Shown in pieces: positions 8,270 to 13,920 of a stretch of DNA of 15,800 nucleotides. This DNA is from Defluviitaleaceae bacterium (lineage in GTDB: Bacteria; Bacillota; Clostridia; Lachnospirales; WRAX01): NCBI GenBank assembly GCA_009787945.1, contig WQSI01000031.1, forward strand, positions 1 to 15,800, in the 5' to 3' direction. Below the pieces are notes generated by a model. The model was given only the letters and a program-made list of their open reading frames with translations. It did no database searches and was not told the origin of the DNA. Position 1 is the stretch's first letter; the number at the start of each line of letters is the position of its first letter. A program made the translations under genes and the position numbers.

Positions 8270-9256
8270 TTACTTTGCCATATGCTGGATAAGGTCTAAA
8301 ACTTTGCAGGAATAGCCCCACTCGTTATCATACCAAGATACAAGTTTAACAAAAGTGTCGTTTAGCATGATGCCCGCCTTGGCATCAAAAATGCTGGTTG
8401 CAGATTCGCCAATGAAGTCGCTAGATACTACATCGTCCTCAGTGTAAGCCAGTATGCCTGCAAGCTCGCCTTCTGCGGCGGCTTTGATAGTCGCTTTAAT
8501 GTCCTCATAGGTGGTAGGATTTGACAATTTTACCGTAAGGTCAACCACAGACACGTTGAGGGTTGGCACGCGGAAGGACATGCCCGTAAGTTTGCCGTCA
8601 AGGCTTGGGATAACCTTACCAACTGCCTTAGCCGCACCTGTAGAACTAGGGATAATGTTGCCAGAAGCAGCACGGCCACCGCGCCAGTCCTTGGCAGATG
8701 GTGCATCAACCACTTGTTGGGTGTTGGTGGCGGCGTGTACGGTGGTCATCAGCCCTTCTGCAATGCCGTATTTATCGTGAATAACCTTCGCCAAAGGTGC
8801 AAGGCAGTTTGTGGTGCAAGACGCGTTTGAAACAATGTCTGCCCCTGCGTATTCATTGTGATTAACGCCCATAACGTACATTGGCGCATCAGCGGAGGGC
8901 GCGGAGATAACGACCTTTTTAGCTCCGCCTTTTAAATGGGCAGATGCAGTTTCGATTGTTGTGAAAACTCCAGTGCTTTCCACGATATATTCTGCCCCAG
9001 CTTCACCCCATGGAATGTCAGCGGGATTTCTTTCGGTAAAGTGGCTAATAGCCTTGCCGTTTACCACAAATTTGCCGTCTTTTACGCACACGTCGCCTTT
9101 AAAACGCCCGTGTACGGTGTCATATTTCAACATATAAACCATATAATCCAAGTCGATGAAGGGGTCATTGATGGCGGCAACTTCAACACCGCGTTCCACC
9201 GCCGCACGGAATACAAGGCGGCCAATGCGCCCAAAACCATTGATACCAATTTTCAT
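8270..9256 (-). CDS. gapA: Glyceraldehyde-3-phosphate dehydrogenase, type I
   Basis: This 328-residue cytoplasmic enzyme oxidises and phosphorylates glyceraldehyde 3-phosphate to 1,3-bisphosphoglycerate with NAD in glycolysis. The Rossmann motif GINGFGRIGR is at residues 4-13. IND at 29-31 ends the second strand, the position that favours NAD. The catalytic cysteine is C147 in SNASCTTNC, with H174 in TTVHAATNTQ as base. NEWGYSCKVLDL near the C-terminus is family-typical. Length is normal (about 330). The ATG at 9256 follows AGGAGG with 8-nt spacing. It has its own promoter (9313-9341) and a strong terminator (8200-8248), so it is a monocistronic unit. In many clostridia gap clusters with pgk and tpi; here none is adjacent. 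The adjacent hydrolase has no obvious pathway link. Confidence 0.98.
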   Translation of the reverse strand: MKIGINGFGRIGRLVFRAAVERGVEVAAINDPFIDLDYMVYMLKYDTVHGRFKGDVCVKDGKFVVNGKAISHFTERNPADIPWGEAGAEYIVESTGVFTTIETASAHLKGGAKKVVISAPSADAPMYVMGVNHNEYAGADIVSNASCTTNCLAPLAKVIHDKYGIAEGLMTTVHAATNTQQVVDAPSAKDWRGGRAASGNIIPSSTGAAKAVGKVIPSLDGKLTGMSFRVPTLNVSVVDLTVKLSNPTTYEDIKATIKAAAEGELAGILAYTEDDVVSSDFIGESATSIFDAKAGIMLNDTFVKLVSWYDNEWGYSCKVLDLIQHMAK

Positions 9257-9285
9257 GTTTTTTTCCTCCTAAAATATAACAATAT

Positions 9286-9300
9286 CCCCCAAATTGGGGG
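9286..9300. repeat. Palindrome CCCCC-AAATT-GGGGG in the gapA leader
   Basis: A 5-bp G/C inverted repeat (extendable by two A-T pairs in DNA) lies at about +7 to +21 of the predicted gapA transcript and 30 bp before its start codon. It may act as a 5'-end stabilising hairpin or as a repressor operator. As a terminator for the upstream hydrolase it is weak because the tail on the minus strand is ATATTGTT. Confidence 0.5.
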
Positions 9301-9312
9301 TTGCTTAATAAT

Positions 9313-9341
9313 ATTATAGCAACTAAAATTATATCCGTCAA
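9313..9341 (-). promoter_or_regulatory. Sigma-A-type promoter of gapA
   Basis: On the minus strand TTGACG (9341-9336), a 17-bp spacer and TATAAT (9318-9313) match 11 of 12 consensus positions. The start is expected near 9306. The -35 contains the TGA stop codon (9340-9338) of the upstream hydrolase gene. Confidence 0.8.
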
Positions 9342-10165
9342 GCATTTTTGAATGTGCGGCACAACCAATTTTTAAAATGAAAATTAAAAGCTTCTGGGTT
9401 TTCAAATTGCAAGTTGTGACCAACCCTATCTAAAACCGTGTATGTTAGGCGGGGCAAGTGTTTCAGCATATCCCAAGCATCCTCAAACCCTGTCATATTA
9501 TCCTGCCTGCCGCATAAAACAGTGACTGGTTTATTAAATTGAAGCTTCCTAAAATCTTCGCATGAAACAGCGTAGCCTCTTTTTCGGTAATTGTCTGTAA
9601 ACTCTTTGTCAGCAATTTTAAAGGCGGGGGCAATTTCTTCTTTAAACCTTTGCCACTTTTCATTATTTGCGACAATGCTACTGGATAAAAACATGTCAAA
9701 ATCTGGATTTGGCGCGCTTGGGCGTTGCAAGCCTTTACAGATGTAACGGTCAGCTTCGGTTGCAATGGGTAATTTGCGGTTTTTGTGGTTTGCAACCATG
9801 GCAGGGGCAAGAATAAACATACCGTCAATATTAAACAACCCTGTGTGTGCCATTCCGAGAGCCAAATATCCCCCATAGGAGTATCCCGCCAGCAGAAAGC
9901 CTTCTTCTCCAATAACCTGCCCAACAAACTTTCTAAGCAAATCCACCATATCATCAGCGTTTTTTATCCATTTTGCTGAAGGGGTTTTGCCCATCCCTGG
10001 CAAATCTAAATAAATCCTGCGATAGCCATCCACCCCTTTAACGGCAGCCTCAACGCATCCTTTTATAGACCTGTGGTCTACAGGGAAGCCGTGCAGACAC
10101 AAAATAGGCACGCCCTCGCCCTGTTCTTCATAGTAAACTGGCAGTCCATCAATTGTTATTCCCAC
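9338..10165 (-). CDS. Alpha/beta-fold hydrolase
   Basis: The 275-residue soluble hydrolase has no signal peptide. It shows the alpha/beta hydrolase pattern: oxyanion LHGFP (H25, G26), DLPGMGKTPS (54-63), the nucleophile elbow GYSYG with S96, acidic residue D222 in GRQDN and catalytic H250 in VGHNLQFE. Between them a cap segment spans about residues 125-200. The substrate (ester, peptide, epoxide or other) cannot be read from the sequence. The start is GTG at 10165, preceded by AAGGAG with 7-nt spacing; MGITIDGLPVYYEEQGEG is a normal first-strand opening. The gene follows a DUF4405-like gene, but a terminator lies between them (10187-10216) and I see no convincing own promoter, so expression may depend on partial read-through. 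Its stop codon overlaps the gapA -35. Confidence 0.9.
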   Translation of the reverse strand: MGITIDGLPVYYEEQGEGVPILCLHGFPVDHRSIKGCVEAAVKGVDGYRRIYLDLPGMGKTPSAKWIKNADDMVDLLRKFVGQVIGEEGFLLAGYSYGGYLALGMAHTGLFNIDGMFILAPAMVANHKNRKLPIATEADRYICKGLQRPSAPNPDFDMFLSSSIVANNEKWQRFKEEIAPAFKIADKEFTDNYRKRGYAVSCEDFRKLQFNKPVTVLCGRQDNMTGFEDAWDMLKHLPRLTYTVLDRVGHNLQFENPEAFNFHFKNWLCRTFKNA

Positions 10166-10186
10166 TTAAACACTCCTTATCCCGCA

Positions 10187-10216
10187 TCAAAAAAGCCGCC
10201 TAAAACAAGCGACTTT
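10187..10216 (-). terminator. Rho-independent terminator after the DUF4405-like gene
   Basis: On the minus strand AAAGTCGC pairs with GCGGCTTT (8 bp, one G-U) around a 9-nt loop and runs into a T-tract (GGCTTTTTTGAT). It lies 13 bp beyond the stop of 10230-10808 and about 22 bp before the hydrolase start. Confidence 0.75.
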
Positions 10217-10229
10217 ATGACTATCAAAA

Positions 10230-10808
10230 TTATTCAGCTTTAGCAGCAGGCGCAGCGGGTGCGGCTGGCTTCGGCTTTGGTTTTTGTGTGAAAGATAGAA
10301 ACTTGGTAAAATGCAAGCCCACGTGGATACCAGTTAGGAAAAACGCTACCCAAGAGGTAATTGTGTGCCAAGTGCCGATTGCGCTAGATGGGGTCGAACC
10401 TACAAAAGGACCGCCAGCAGTAATCATAGAGCTTGTGCCAAAACCGGCAACGCCAGTTCCCATGCCCCATAGAATACCAGTGATAATGGAAGTGCACATG
10501 AAGATGCACACCAAAATCATCATCCAAAACTTAGCTCTAGTTGCTTGGTTGCCTTTTGCCCAGTTTTTCATCACACCTATCAGCCATTTAAAGTTGATGA
10601 TGATGTGGATGAGGAAAAGAACAGTTAAGATGACACCGAAAATCATGTGCCAAGAGGCAAGGTGCCAGTTCCAACCTGCAAGATACCAGGCTCTGCCGAT
10701 GCCGTCAAGGCGCATCAGGTAAGGCGTAAGCATGAGGCCAATTAAGGCGATAAACATCAAAATGTCTACAATCAAGCTAACACGCTTATGGGTTTGTTGA
10801 TTAAGCAT
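10230..10808 (-). CDS. DUF4405-like four-helix membrane protein, probable b-type cytochrome
   Basis: The 192-residue integral membrane protein has four hydrophobic helices at about residues 10-30, 52-80, 95-117 and 147-170. Histidines sit in or next to the helices: H49 and H54 (WNWHLASWH), H68 (FLIHIIINFKW), H148 (TWHTITSW), H162 and H166 (GIHVGLHF). This pattern, with HIIINFKWL after the second helix, resembles the DUF4405 family, related to b-type membrane cytochromes; haem binding and electron transfer are inferred. The C-terminal 20 residues are a K/P/A-rich low-complexity tail (KPKPKPAAPAAPAAKAE). The ATG at 10808 follows AGGAGG with 8-nt spacing. It has its own promoter (10850-10879) and terminator, so it is probably monocistronic. 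No redox partner is visible in the window. Confidence 0.82.
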   Translation of the reverse strand: MLNQQTHKRVSLIVDILMFIALIGLMLTPYLMRLDGIGRAWYLAGWNWHLASWHMIFGVILTVLFLIHIIINFKWLIGVMKNWAKGNQATRAKFWMMILVCIFMCTSIITGILWGMGTGVAGFGTSSMITAGGPFVGSTPSSAIGTWHTITSWVAFFLTGIHVGLHFTKFLSFTQKPKPKPAAPAAPAAKAE

Positions 10809-10849
10809 AGAGATTTCCTCCTACATAATAAAATATTTATTTTGATAAT

Positions 10850-10879
10850 ATTGTAACAGATTTATGGGGTGCTAGTCAA
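10850..10879 (-). promoter_or_regulatory. Sigma-A-type promoter of the DUF4405-like gene
   Basis: On the minus strand TTGACT (10879-10874), an 18-bp spacer and TACAAT (10855-10850) form a good sigma-A site. The -35 contains the TGA stop (10878-10876) of the upstream metalloprotease gene. Confidence 0.65.
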
Positions 10880-11448
10880 TAGTTTTTTGTAATTTTTTTG
10901 GCGGATGTTATGGCAATGCCGTCAATGGGCGTGCCGTCTATGTATTGACCAATTTCTTGTTTAAGTTGATTAAGGCGGTAGGTTATCACCAGCTCCCCCA
11001 CCATATACTGCTGTGACAGGTGGGCTATCAAGGTTTTGTGCGCCTTATCTGGCTTCATACTGCCATAATAGCTGTCGTACAGCTTGCAATAATTAGGTAT
11101 AAAGCTTTGGTATGGCACAAGAAACTGCGCCGCCCCTTCGTTTGCCTGCCATTCTAGATGGTTGTCCGCTTTGGCATCGCAAATAAACTGCTCCCTATCG
11201 TGGAACATGTAATGAATAAGCTCATGCATACAGTCAAAATTTTTGCCAGTGGCAGAACGGCGGGTGTTAAGTGCCATATAGGTGCTAACTTCGCCTTTAA
11301 CAAGTACGCCGCATATGTCGCTGGTGTTAAACTGCATCATTTCTATGGTAAGGTCCAGACAAATGTCACGGGCAAGGCGAATGGCATCAATGCGGTAGTT
11401 TGCGGCACGCAAATTAAAACCGAGGCTTTCGGCTTTAGTGCTAACCAT
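10876..11448 (-). CDS. ImmA/IrrE-family zinc metallopeptidase
   Basis: I place the start at ATG 11448, giving 190 residues. The frame stays open to 11625, but those extra codons lie inside the XRE gene in another frame and read as a shadow; AAGGCGGGA upstream of 11448 is a usable ribosome site. The zinc motif is H75-E76-L-I-H79 in MHELIHYMFHD, and E99 in LEWQANEGAAQFLVP matches the third ligand of the family. Members of this family cleave a partner XRE repressor and so release its promoters (known for ImmA/ImmR of ICEBs1 and for IrrE-type regulators). The gene starts 31 bp after the XRE gene (11480-11830), the arrangement expected of a protease-repressor pair. C-terminal residues about 105-190 are helical and unassigned. 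No integrase or other mobile-element gene is nearby. Confidence 0.85.
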   Translation of the reverse strand: MVSTKAESLGFNLRAANYRIDAIRLARDICLDLTIEMMQFNTSDICGVLVKGEVSTYMALNTRRSATGKNFDCMHELIHYMFHDREQFICDAKADNHLEWQANEGAAQFLVPYQSFIPNYCKLYDSYYGSMKPDKAHKTLIAHLSQQYMVGELVITYRLNQLKQEIGQYIDGTPIDGIAITSAKKITKNY

Positions 11449-11479
11449 TTTATATAATCCCGCCTTGGTGAGGAATGGA

Positions 11480-11830
11480 CTATCCGCGCTGTTTCTCTGC
11501 ATCTGCCGCCTTCGCTCTCTTGATGAAATCCAACGCCATTTGGAAGTCCTGAGGGTCAATGCCAGACATTTTAGCGTCTTGGGCAATGCGGTAATATACC
11601 TGGTCAACCGCCATGCCGTCCTCATCCACTGGATATTTTACAGTGGAAACCCCAAGCAAATAATCCACACTGCAATCAAACATTTTTGCCAGACCAGCAA
11701 GGGTTTCGTTGGTGGGGTCATGGATGCCCCGCTCCCAATTGGACAGGGTAGCCTGGGAAACCTTTAATTGTTGCGCCAATTCCGCCTGTTTCATGCCCTT
11801 TTCTTCCCGTAACTCTTTTATACGATTCAT
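11480..11830 (-). CDS. XRE-family (Cro/CI-like) transcriptional repressor
   Basis: The 116-residue DNA-binding protein has an N-terminal helix-turn-helix: MNRIKELREEKGMKQAELAQ, then VSQATLSNWERG with the recognition helix at about 25-36, and LAKMFDCSVDYLLG closing the domain at 47-60. The C-terminal half (61-116) is a helical tail, as in ImmR-like repressors that bind a metallopeptidase. The ATG at 11830 is preceded by AAGGTGG at only 4-nt spacing, a slightly weak site. It heads a unit with the metallopeptidase gene and is divergent from 11952-12308. The 121-bp region between holds repeated operator-like sequences over both promoters, so self-regulation and repression of the divergent gene are likely. 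Confidence 0.92.
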   Translation of the reverse strand: MNRIKELREEKGMKQAELAQQLKVSQATLSNWERGIHDPTNETLAGLAKMFDCSVDYLLGVSTVKYPVDEDGMAVDQVYYRIAQDAKMSGIDPQDFQMALDFIKRAKAADAEKQRG

Positions 11831-11854
11831 AAAACCACCTTTTCTAAAAAATCC

Positions 11855-11883
11855 TTGACAACCGCATCCAATAGTGATATAAT
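11855..11883 (+). promoter_or_regulatory. Perfect-consensus sigma-A promoter of the sigma-like gene
   Basis: TTGACA (11855-11860), a 17-bp spacer and TATAAT (11878-11883) match all 12 consensus positions. The start is expected near 11890, giving a leader of about 62 nt before the ATG at 11952. A promoter this strong normally needs a repressor; the operator-like repeats overlap its -10. Confidence 0.85.
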
Positions 11884-11927
11884 ATTAGCATATCTTATAA
11901 TATAAGCAATATTCATAATTATATCAC
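11874..11927. promoter_or_regulatory. Operator-like repeats in the divergent XRE / sigma-like control region
   Basis: Three nested symmetries are visible. First, a 10-bp perfect inverted repeat, GTGATATAAT (11874-11883) and ATTATATCAC (11918-11927). Second, a direct repeat, TATAATATTAGC (11878-11889) and TATAATATAAGC (11896-11907), one mismatch, spaced 18 bp. Third, a central palindrome CTTATA-A-TATAAG (11894-11906). They cover the -10 of the rightward promoter. They also cover a candidate leftward promoter on the minus strand, TTGCTT (11909-11904), 16 bp, TAATAT (11887-11882). Binding by the adjacent XRE protein is inferred; A+T richness makes some symmetry expected by chance. Confidence 0.6.
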
Positions 11928-11951
11928 AAAATGTCATAAGGAGGCAAGCGA

Positions 11952-12308
11952 ATGTGTAAAAAAGATATAGAAAATTTTTTAAAGGACGCTTTGGACGCGG
12001 ATATAAAGACAAAGGCGGCTCAGGATGCAATTGATGCGCTGGACACACGCAGACCAGCATCCACACCGCTGATTTATGAATTTTTCCAAGATTTGGTAAG
12101 CACCAACAAGCATGAAGAAGAGGTGGCGCGCATGATTGAAAGTCTGCCTGAAGGTATTTTACGGGATGTATTTACAAATCGTTACATAAACAAAATGACA
12201 TGGGAGGACAGCGCAGATGCCTGCCACATATCCCTTACATATGCCCACAAACTCCATGTAAAGGGGCTGGAGATTTTACAAAAGTCTAACCAAACCCATG
12301 GCGATTAG
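11952..12308 (+). CDS. Sigma-70 region-4-like protein (phage DUF1492/ArpU-like regulator)
   Basis: The 118-residue soluble protein has a strong ribosome site (AAGGAGG, 7-nt spacing). Residues about 62-110 have the pattern of sigma-factor region 4 as found in small phage late regulators: IESLPEGILRDVFTNRYI, then MTWEDSADACHISLTYAHKL with a helix-turn-helix at about 83-106 and a final amphipathic KGLEILQKS. The N-terminal 60 residues are charged and helical without a region 2, so it is not a full sigma factor. Resemblance to DUF1492/ArpU-type proteins is by motif recall only. It is driven by a consensus promoter under likely XRE control and reads toward the MntP/YtaF-like gene, overlapping its 3' end by 33 bp tail to tail. 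I see no downstream gene that it would clearly activate. Confidence 0.75.
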   Translation: MCKKDIENFLKDALDADIKTKAAQDAIDALDTRRPASTPLIYEFFQDLVSTNKHEEEVARMIESLPEGILRDVFTNRYINKMTWEDSADACHISLTYAHKLHVKGLEILQKSNQTHGD

Positions 12309-12791
12309 TATTAATCCAGATAATATAGTCCATACCCGCTGGCGATGCCCCAGCTTCTTAAATGCCCCTGCCAGATAGTACCCAACAGCAAGGAAAACCA
12401 CCTGAAAACCTGCCACCAAAAACGGCAGCAAAAACACATAAATTCCAAAGGAAGCAGATGCCAGACCTACACCCAAAGAGTCTAAAGACAAAACGAGAGC
12501 AAGTTGAAAATCGCTTATAAGAGGAGCGCGTTCGCCTTTACAGCGAAAGCCGCTAATGACAATCCAAACACCCAAGACCATTATCCAAACAGAAGCCACC
12601 GTAACCGCAATGCCATCTGGTAAAATGTTGGCAAAAAGGTTGCCGAAAAGCTCTGCCGCCGCAAGGACAAGGACGGACACCACAAATAGGGTTACATATG
12701 TTCGCCAAGAAAATTTATGTTCGCGTAAACCCCCAGAAATACCCATCCCTAGCGCATCTACGCTTAATGCAATAGCAAGAAAAATAGCCAT
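12276..12791 (-). CDS. MntP/YtaF-family multi-helix membrane protein
   Basis: The 171-residue membrane protein has six hydrophobic segments (about 1-20, 31-50, 62-81, 95-113, 116-140, 152-171). It shows an internal duplication with aspartates in the first helix of each half: ALSVDALGMGIS (8-19, D12) and VLSLDSLGVGLA (100-111, D104). This is the hallmark of the family that contains the manganese exporter MntP and the sporulation membrane protein YtaF. The 'DALGMGISGGLR' form is closer to YtaF in my memory, but the length (171) is slightly short for either. Manganese or other metal efflux is therefore possible, not established. The start ATG 12791 has AGGGGTGA as ribosome site, embedded in a hairpin and just after a promoter. 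It lies downstream of the LysR gene and overlaps the sigma-like gene at its 3' end. Confidence 0.8.
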   Translation of the reverse strand: MAIFLAIALSVDALGMGISGGLREHKFSWRTYVTLFVVSVLVLAAAELFGNLFANILPDGIAVTVASVWIMVLGVWIVISGFRCKGERAPLISDFQLALVLSLDSLGVGLASASFGIYVFLLPFLVAGFQVVFLAVGYYLAGAFKKLGHRQRVWTILSGLILIAMGLVRLL

Positions 12792-12797
12792 AAAATC

Positions 12798-12827
12798 ACC
12801 CCTCTGCTATTATATGCGCAGAGGGGT
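12798..12827 (-). repeat. Hairpin enclosing the MntP/YtaF-like ribosome site
   Basis: ACCCCTCTGC (12798-12807) and GCAGAGGGGT (12818-12827) form a perfect 10-bp stem with a 10-nt loop. On the minus strand the 3' arm contains the AGGGG ribosome site of the gene starting at 12791, and the loop contains the TATAAT of its promoter. It may also act as a weak terminator of the LysR gene, though the tail (GATTTTAT) is poor. Confidence 0.7.
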
Positions 12828-12837
12828 TTGGTGTCAC
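12809..12837 (-). promoter_or_regulatory. Promoter of the MntP/YtaF-like gene
   Basis: On the minus strand GTGACA (12837-12832), a 17-bp spacer and TATAAT (12814-12809) match 11 of 12 consensus positions. The start near 12802 would give a leader of only about 11 nt. The -35 contains the TGA stop (12836-12834) of the LysR gene. Confidence 0.65.
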
Positions 12838-13745
12838 ATCTCTAAAACTTTTTTATAGTCGCTAACTAGAAAATTTATGAAAAGGTCAGTTAAATGTGAT
12901 TTTGCAAAGTTTTTCTTTAAAACATAGTAAAGTTTGCGGTTGGGCAGTGGTTTTGACAATTTTAGGGGTATCACCATTTTTTTGTGGACGTAAGATGCCG
13001 CGGCAAAATGGGATACAATGGAGATGCCAAGCCCGTTGATTACAGCGTTTATAATGCTTTGGGTGTTGTCAAAATTAATAGAACTGCTCAAGGTGTCTGG
13101 TTTTATGTTCTGCTCTTCAAAAAGCCGCTCGTACTCGCTTCGGGTGCCGCTGCCCTTTTCCCGTCCAACAAAACGGTTTTCCCTAAGCAATGCCCCGAGG
13201 GAATATTCCAAACTTTCAGAAAAATCATCATTGCTTGGGGCTATGACTACCATTCTGTCGCATAAAAATTGAGTAAAATCGCATCTATCCTCGTCAACTG
13301 TTCCCCCCGAAAAACCAAGCTCTGCCTGACCCATGGCAATTACCCGTGATACATCCAGGGTTGTGCCTTGCTTAACATTAAAAGAAATTTCAGGATAAAT
13401 TAGATTAAATTGAGCAATGGCGCGAGGAAGGACATATTGAGCAGGCACAGAGGAAGCAATAATGTTAATTTCGCCGCTAAAATTGCCGCTTAAACCCTTA
13501 ATTTTTTCTACCGTTTGGAATTTCAACGCCAAAATTTCCTTTACATTGTCGTAAAATATTTTACCTGCAAGGGTTGGGGAAATTTCTTTGGTGGAACGGT
13601 TTATTAGGGTTGCTCCCAACTCCCTCTCCAAAGAGTTAACATAGGTGCTGACCGATGGTTGGGATAAAAATATGGCTTCAGCCGCACGGGAAAAACTTCC
13701 CATCTCCACAACATTAACAAAAGCCTCTAATTGCTTAAAATCCAT
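12834..13745 (-). CDS. LysR-family transcriptional regulator
   Basis: With the start at ATG 13745 the protein has 303 residues (MDFKQLEAFVNVVEMGSFSR). An in-frame GTG 5 codons upstream is less likely because GAGGGG sits at the right distance for the ATG. The winged helix-turn-helix spans residues 1-60, with the recognition helix in SQPSVSTYVNSLEREL (28-43). The effector domain runs from about 90 to 300, opening with GEINIIASSVPAQYVLPRAI. The 'DFKQLEAFVNVV' and 'ASSVPAQYVLP' blocks resemble the subgroup labelled selenium-metabolism-associated LysR regulators and CysB/CysL-like proteins; the ligand is not determinable. Such proteins usually control a divergent gene, which here would be spoIIGA, or the downstream membrane protein. 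It has its own promoter at 13793-13821. Confidence 0.93.
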   Translation of the reverse strand: MDFKQLEAFVNVVEMGSFSRAAEAIFLSQPSVSTYVNSLERELGATLINRSTKEISPTLAGKIFYDNVKEILALKFQTVEKIKGLSGNFSGEINIIASSVPAQYVLPRAIAQFNLIYPEISFNVKQGTTLDVSRVIAMGQAELGFSGGTVDEDRCDFTQFLCDRMVVIAPSNDDFSESLEYSLGALLRENRFVGREKGSGTRSEYERLFEEQNIKPDTLSSSINFDNTQSIINAVINGLGISIVSHFAAASYVHKKMVIPLKLSKPLPNRKLYYVLKKNFAKSHLTDLFINFLVSDYKKVLEM

Positions 13746-13792
13746 AGTTATCCCCCTCACATAGTCAGCTATCAGAAATATGAATTATTACT

Positions 13793-13821
13793 ATTATAAT
13801 ATATAATAAGATAAAATGCAA
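13793..13821 (-). promoter_or_regulatory. Sigma-A-type promoter of the LysR gene
   Basis: On the minus strand TTGCAT (13821-13816), a 17-bp spacer and TATAAT (13798-13793). Start expected near 13786, leader about 41 nt. It is divergent from the spoIIGA control region. Confidence 0.65.
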
Positions 13822-13831
13822 GCCCTTTTAT

Positions 13832-13876
13832 AAGGACAAACCTATTTTGTCAAAAATTTTTTATGGGTTTGTCTGG
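13832..13876 (+). promoter_or_regulatory. Spo0A-box-like cluster upstream of spoIIGA
   Basis: TTTGTCAAA at 13846-13854 matches the Spo0A box consensus (TTTGTCRAA) at every position. Two partial copies flank it: TTTGTCCTT on the minus strand (13840-13832) and TTTGTCTGG on the plus strand (13868-13876). The two plus-strand copies are 22 bp apart, about two helical turns. Relative to a start at 13921 they lie near -75 and -53, where Spo0A sites are found upstream of spoIIG in Bacillus subtilis. Binding is inferred. Confidence 0.6.
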
Positions 13877-13908
13877 AAAAAATTACAAAATTTTATCCCC
13901 CTTGCCTG

Positions 13909-13914
13909 TATAAT
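13909..13914 (+). promoter_or_regulatory. -10 element of spoIIGA immediately before its start codon
   Basis: TATAAT is separated from the ATG at 13921 by only six bases, so the predicted transcript begins at or next to the A of the start codon. No good -35 exists at 17 bp; ATTACA lies 21 bp upstream (13882-13887), recalling the unusually long spacer of the Spo0A-activated spoIIG promoter of B. subtilis. Confidence 0.55.
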
Positions 13915-13920
13915 GTTTTT

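Noticed and set aside
8936..9319. Plus-strand frame antisense to gapA and its leader
   Set aside because: It is complementary to a highly conserved enzyme gene and to its promoter; no ribosome site or recognisable product.
9493..9954. Open frame of 153 codons on the minus strand
   Set aside because: It is a frame shadow of the alpha/beta hydrolase gene, which has all catalytic motifs in its own frame.
11449..11625. N-terminal extension of the ImmA-like protein to 11625
   Set aside because: These 59 codons overlap the XRE gene in another frame, are arginine-rich shadow text, and lack family similarity. The ATG at 11448 fits the gene pair better.
12792..12833. Manganese (yybP-ykoY) riboswitch before the MntP/YtaF-like gene
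   Set aside because: Only 42 bp separate the start codon from the LysR stop, too little for that riboswitch; the predicted leader is about 11 nt. A simple hairpin is all that is present.
13746..13760. Upstream GTG start of the LysR gene at 13760
   Set aside because: The GAGGGG ribosome site would fall inside the coding region; the ATG at 13745 gives the usual LysR opening MDFKQLEAF.
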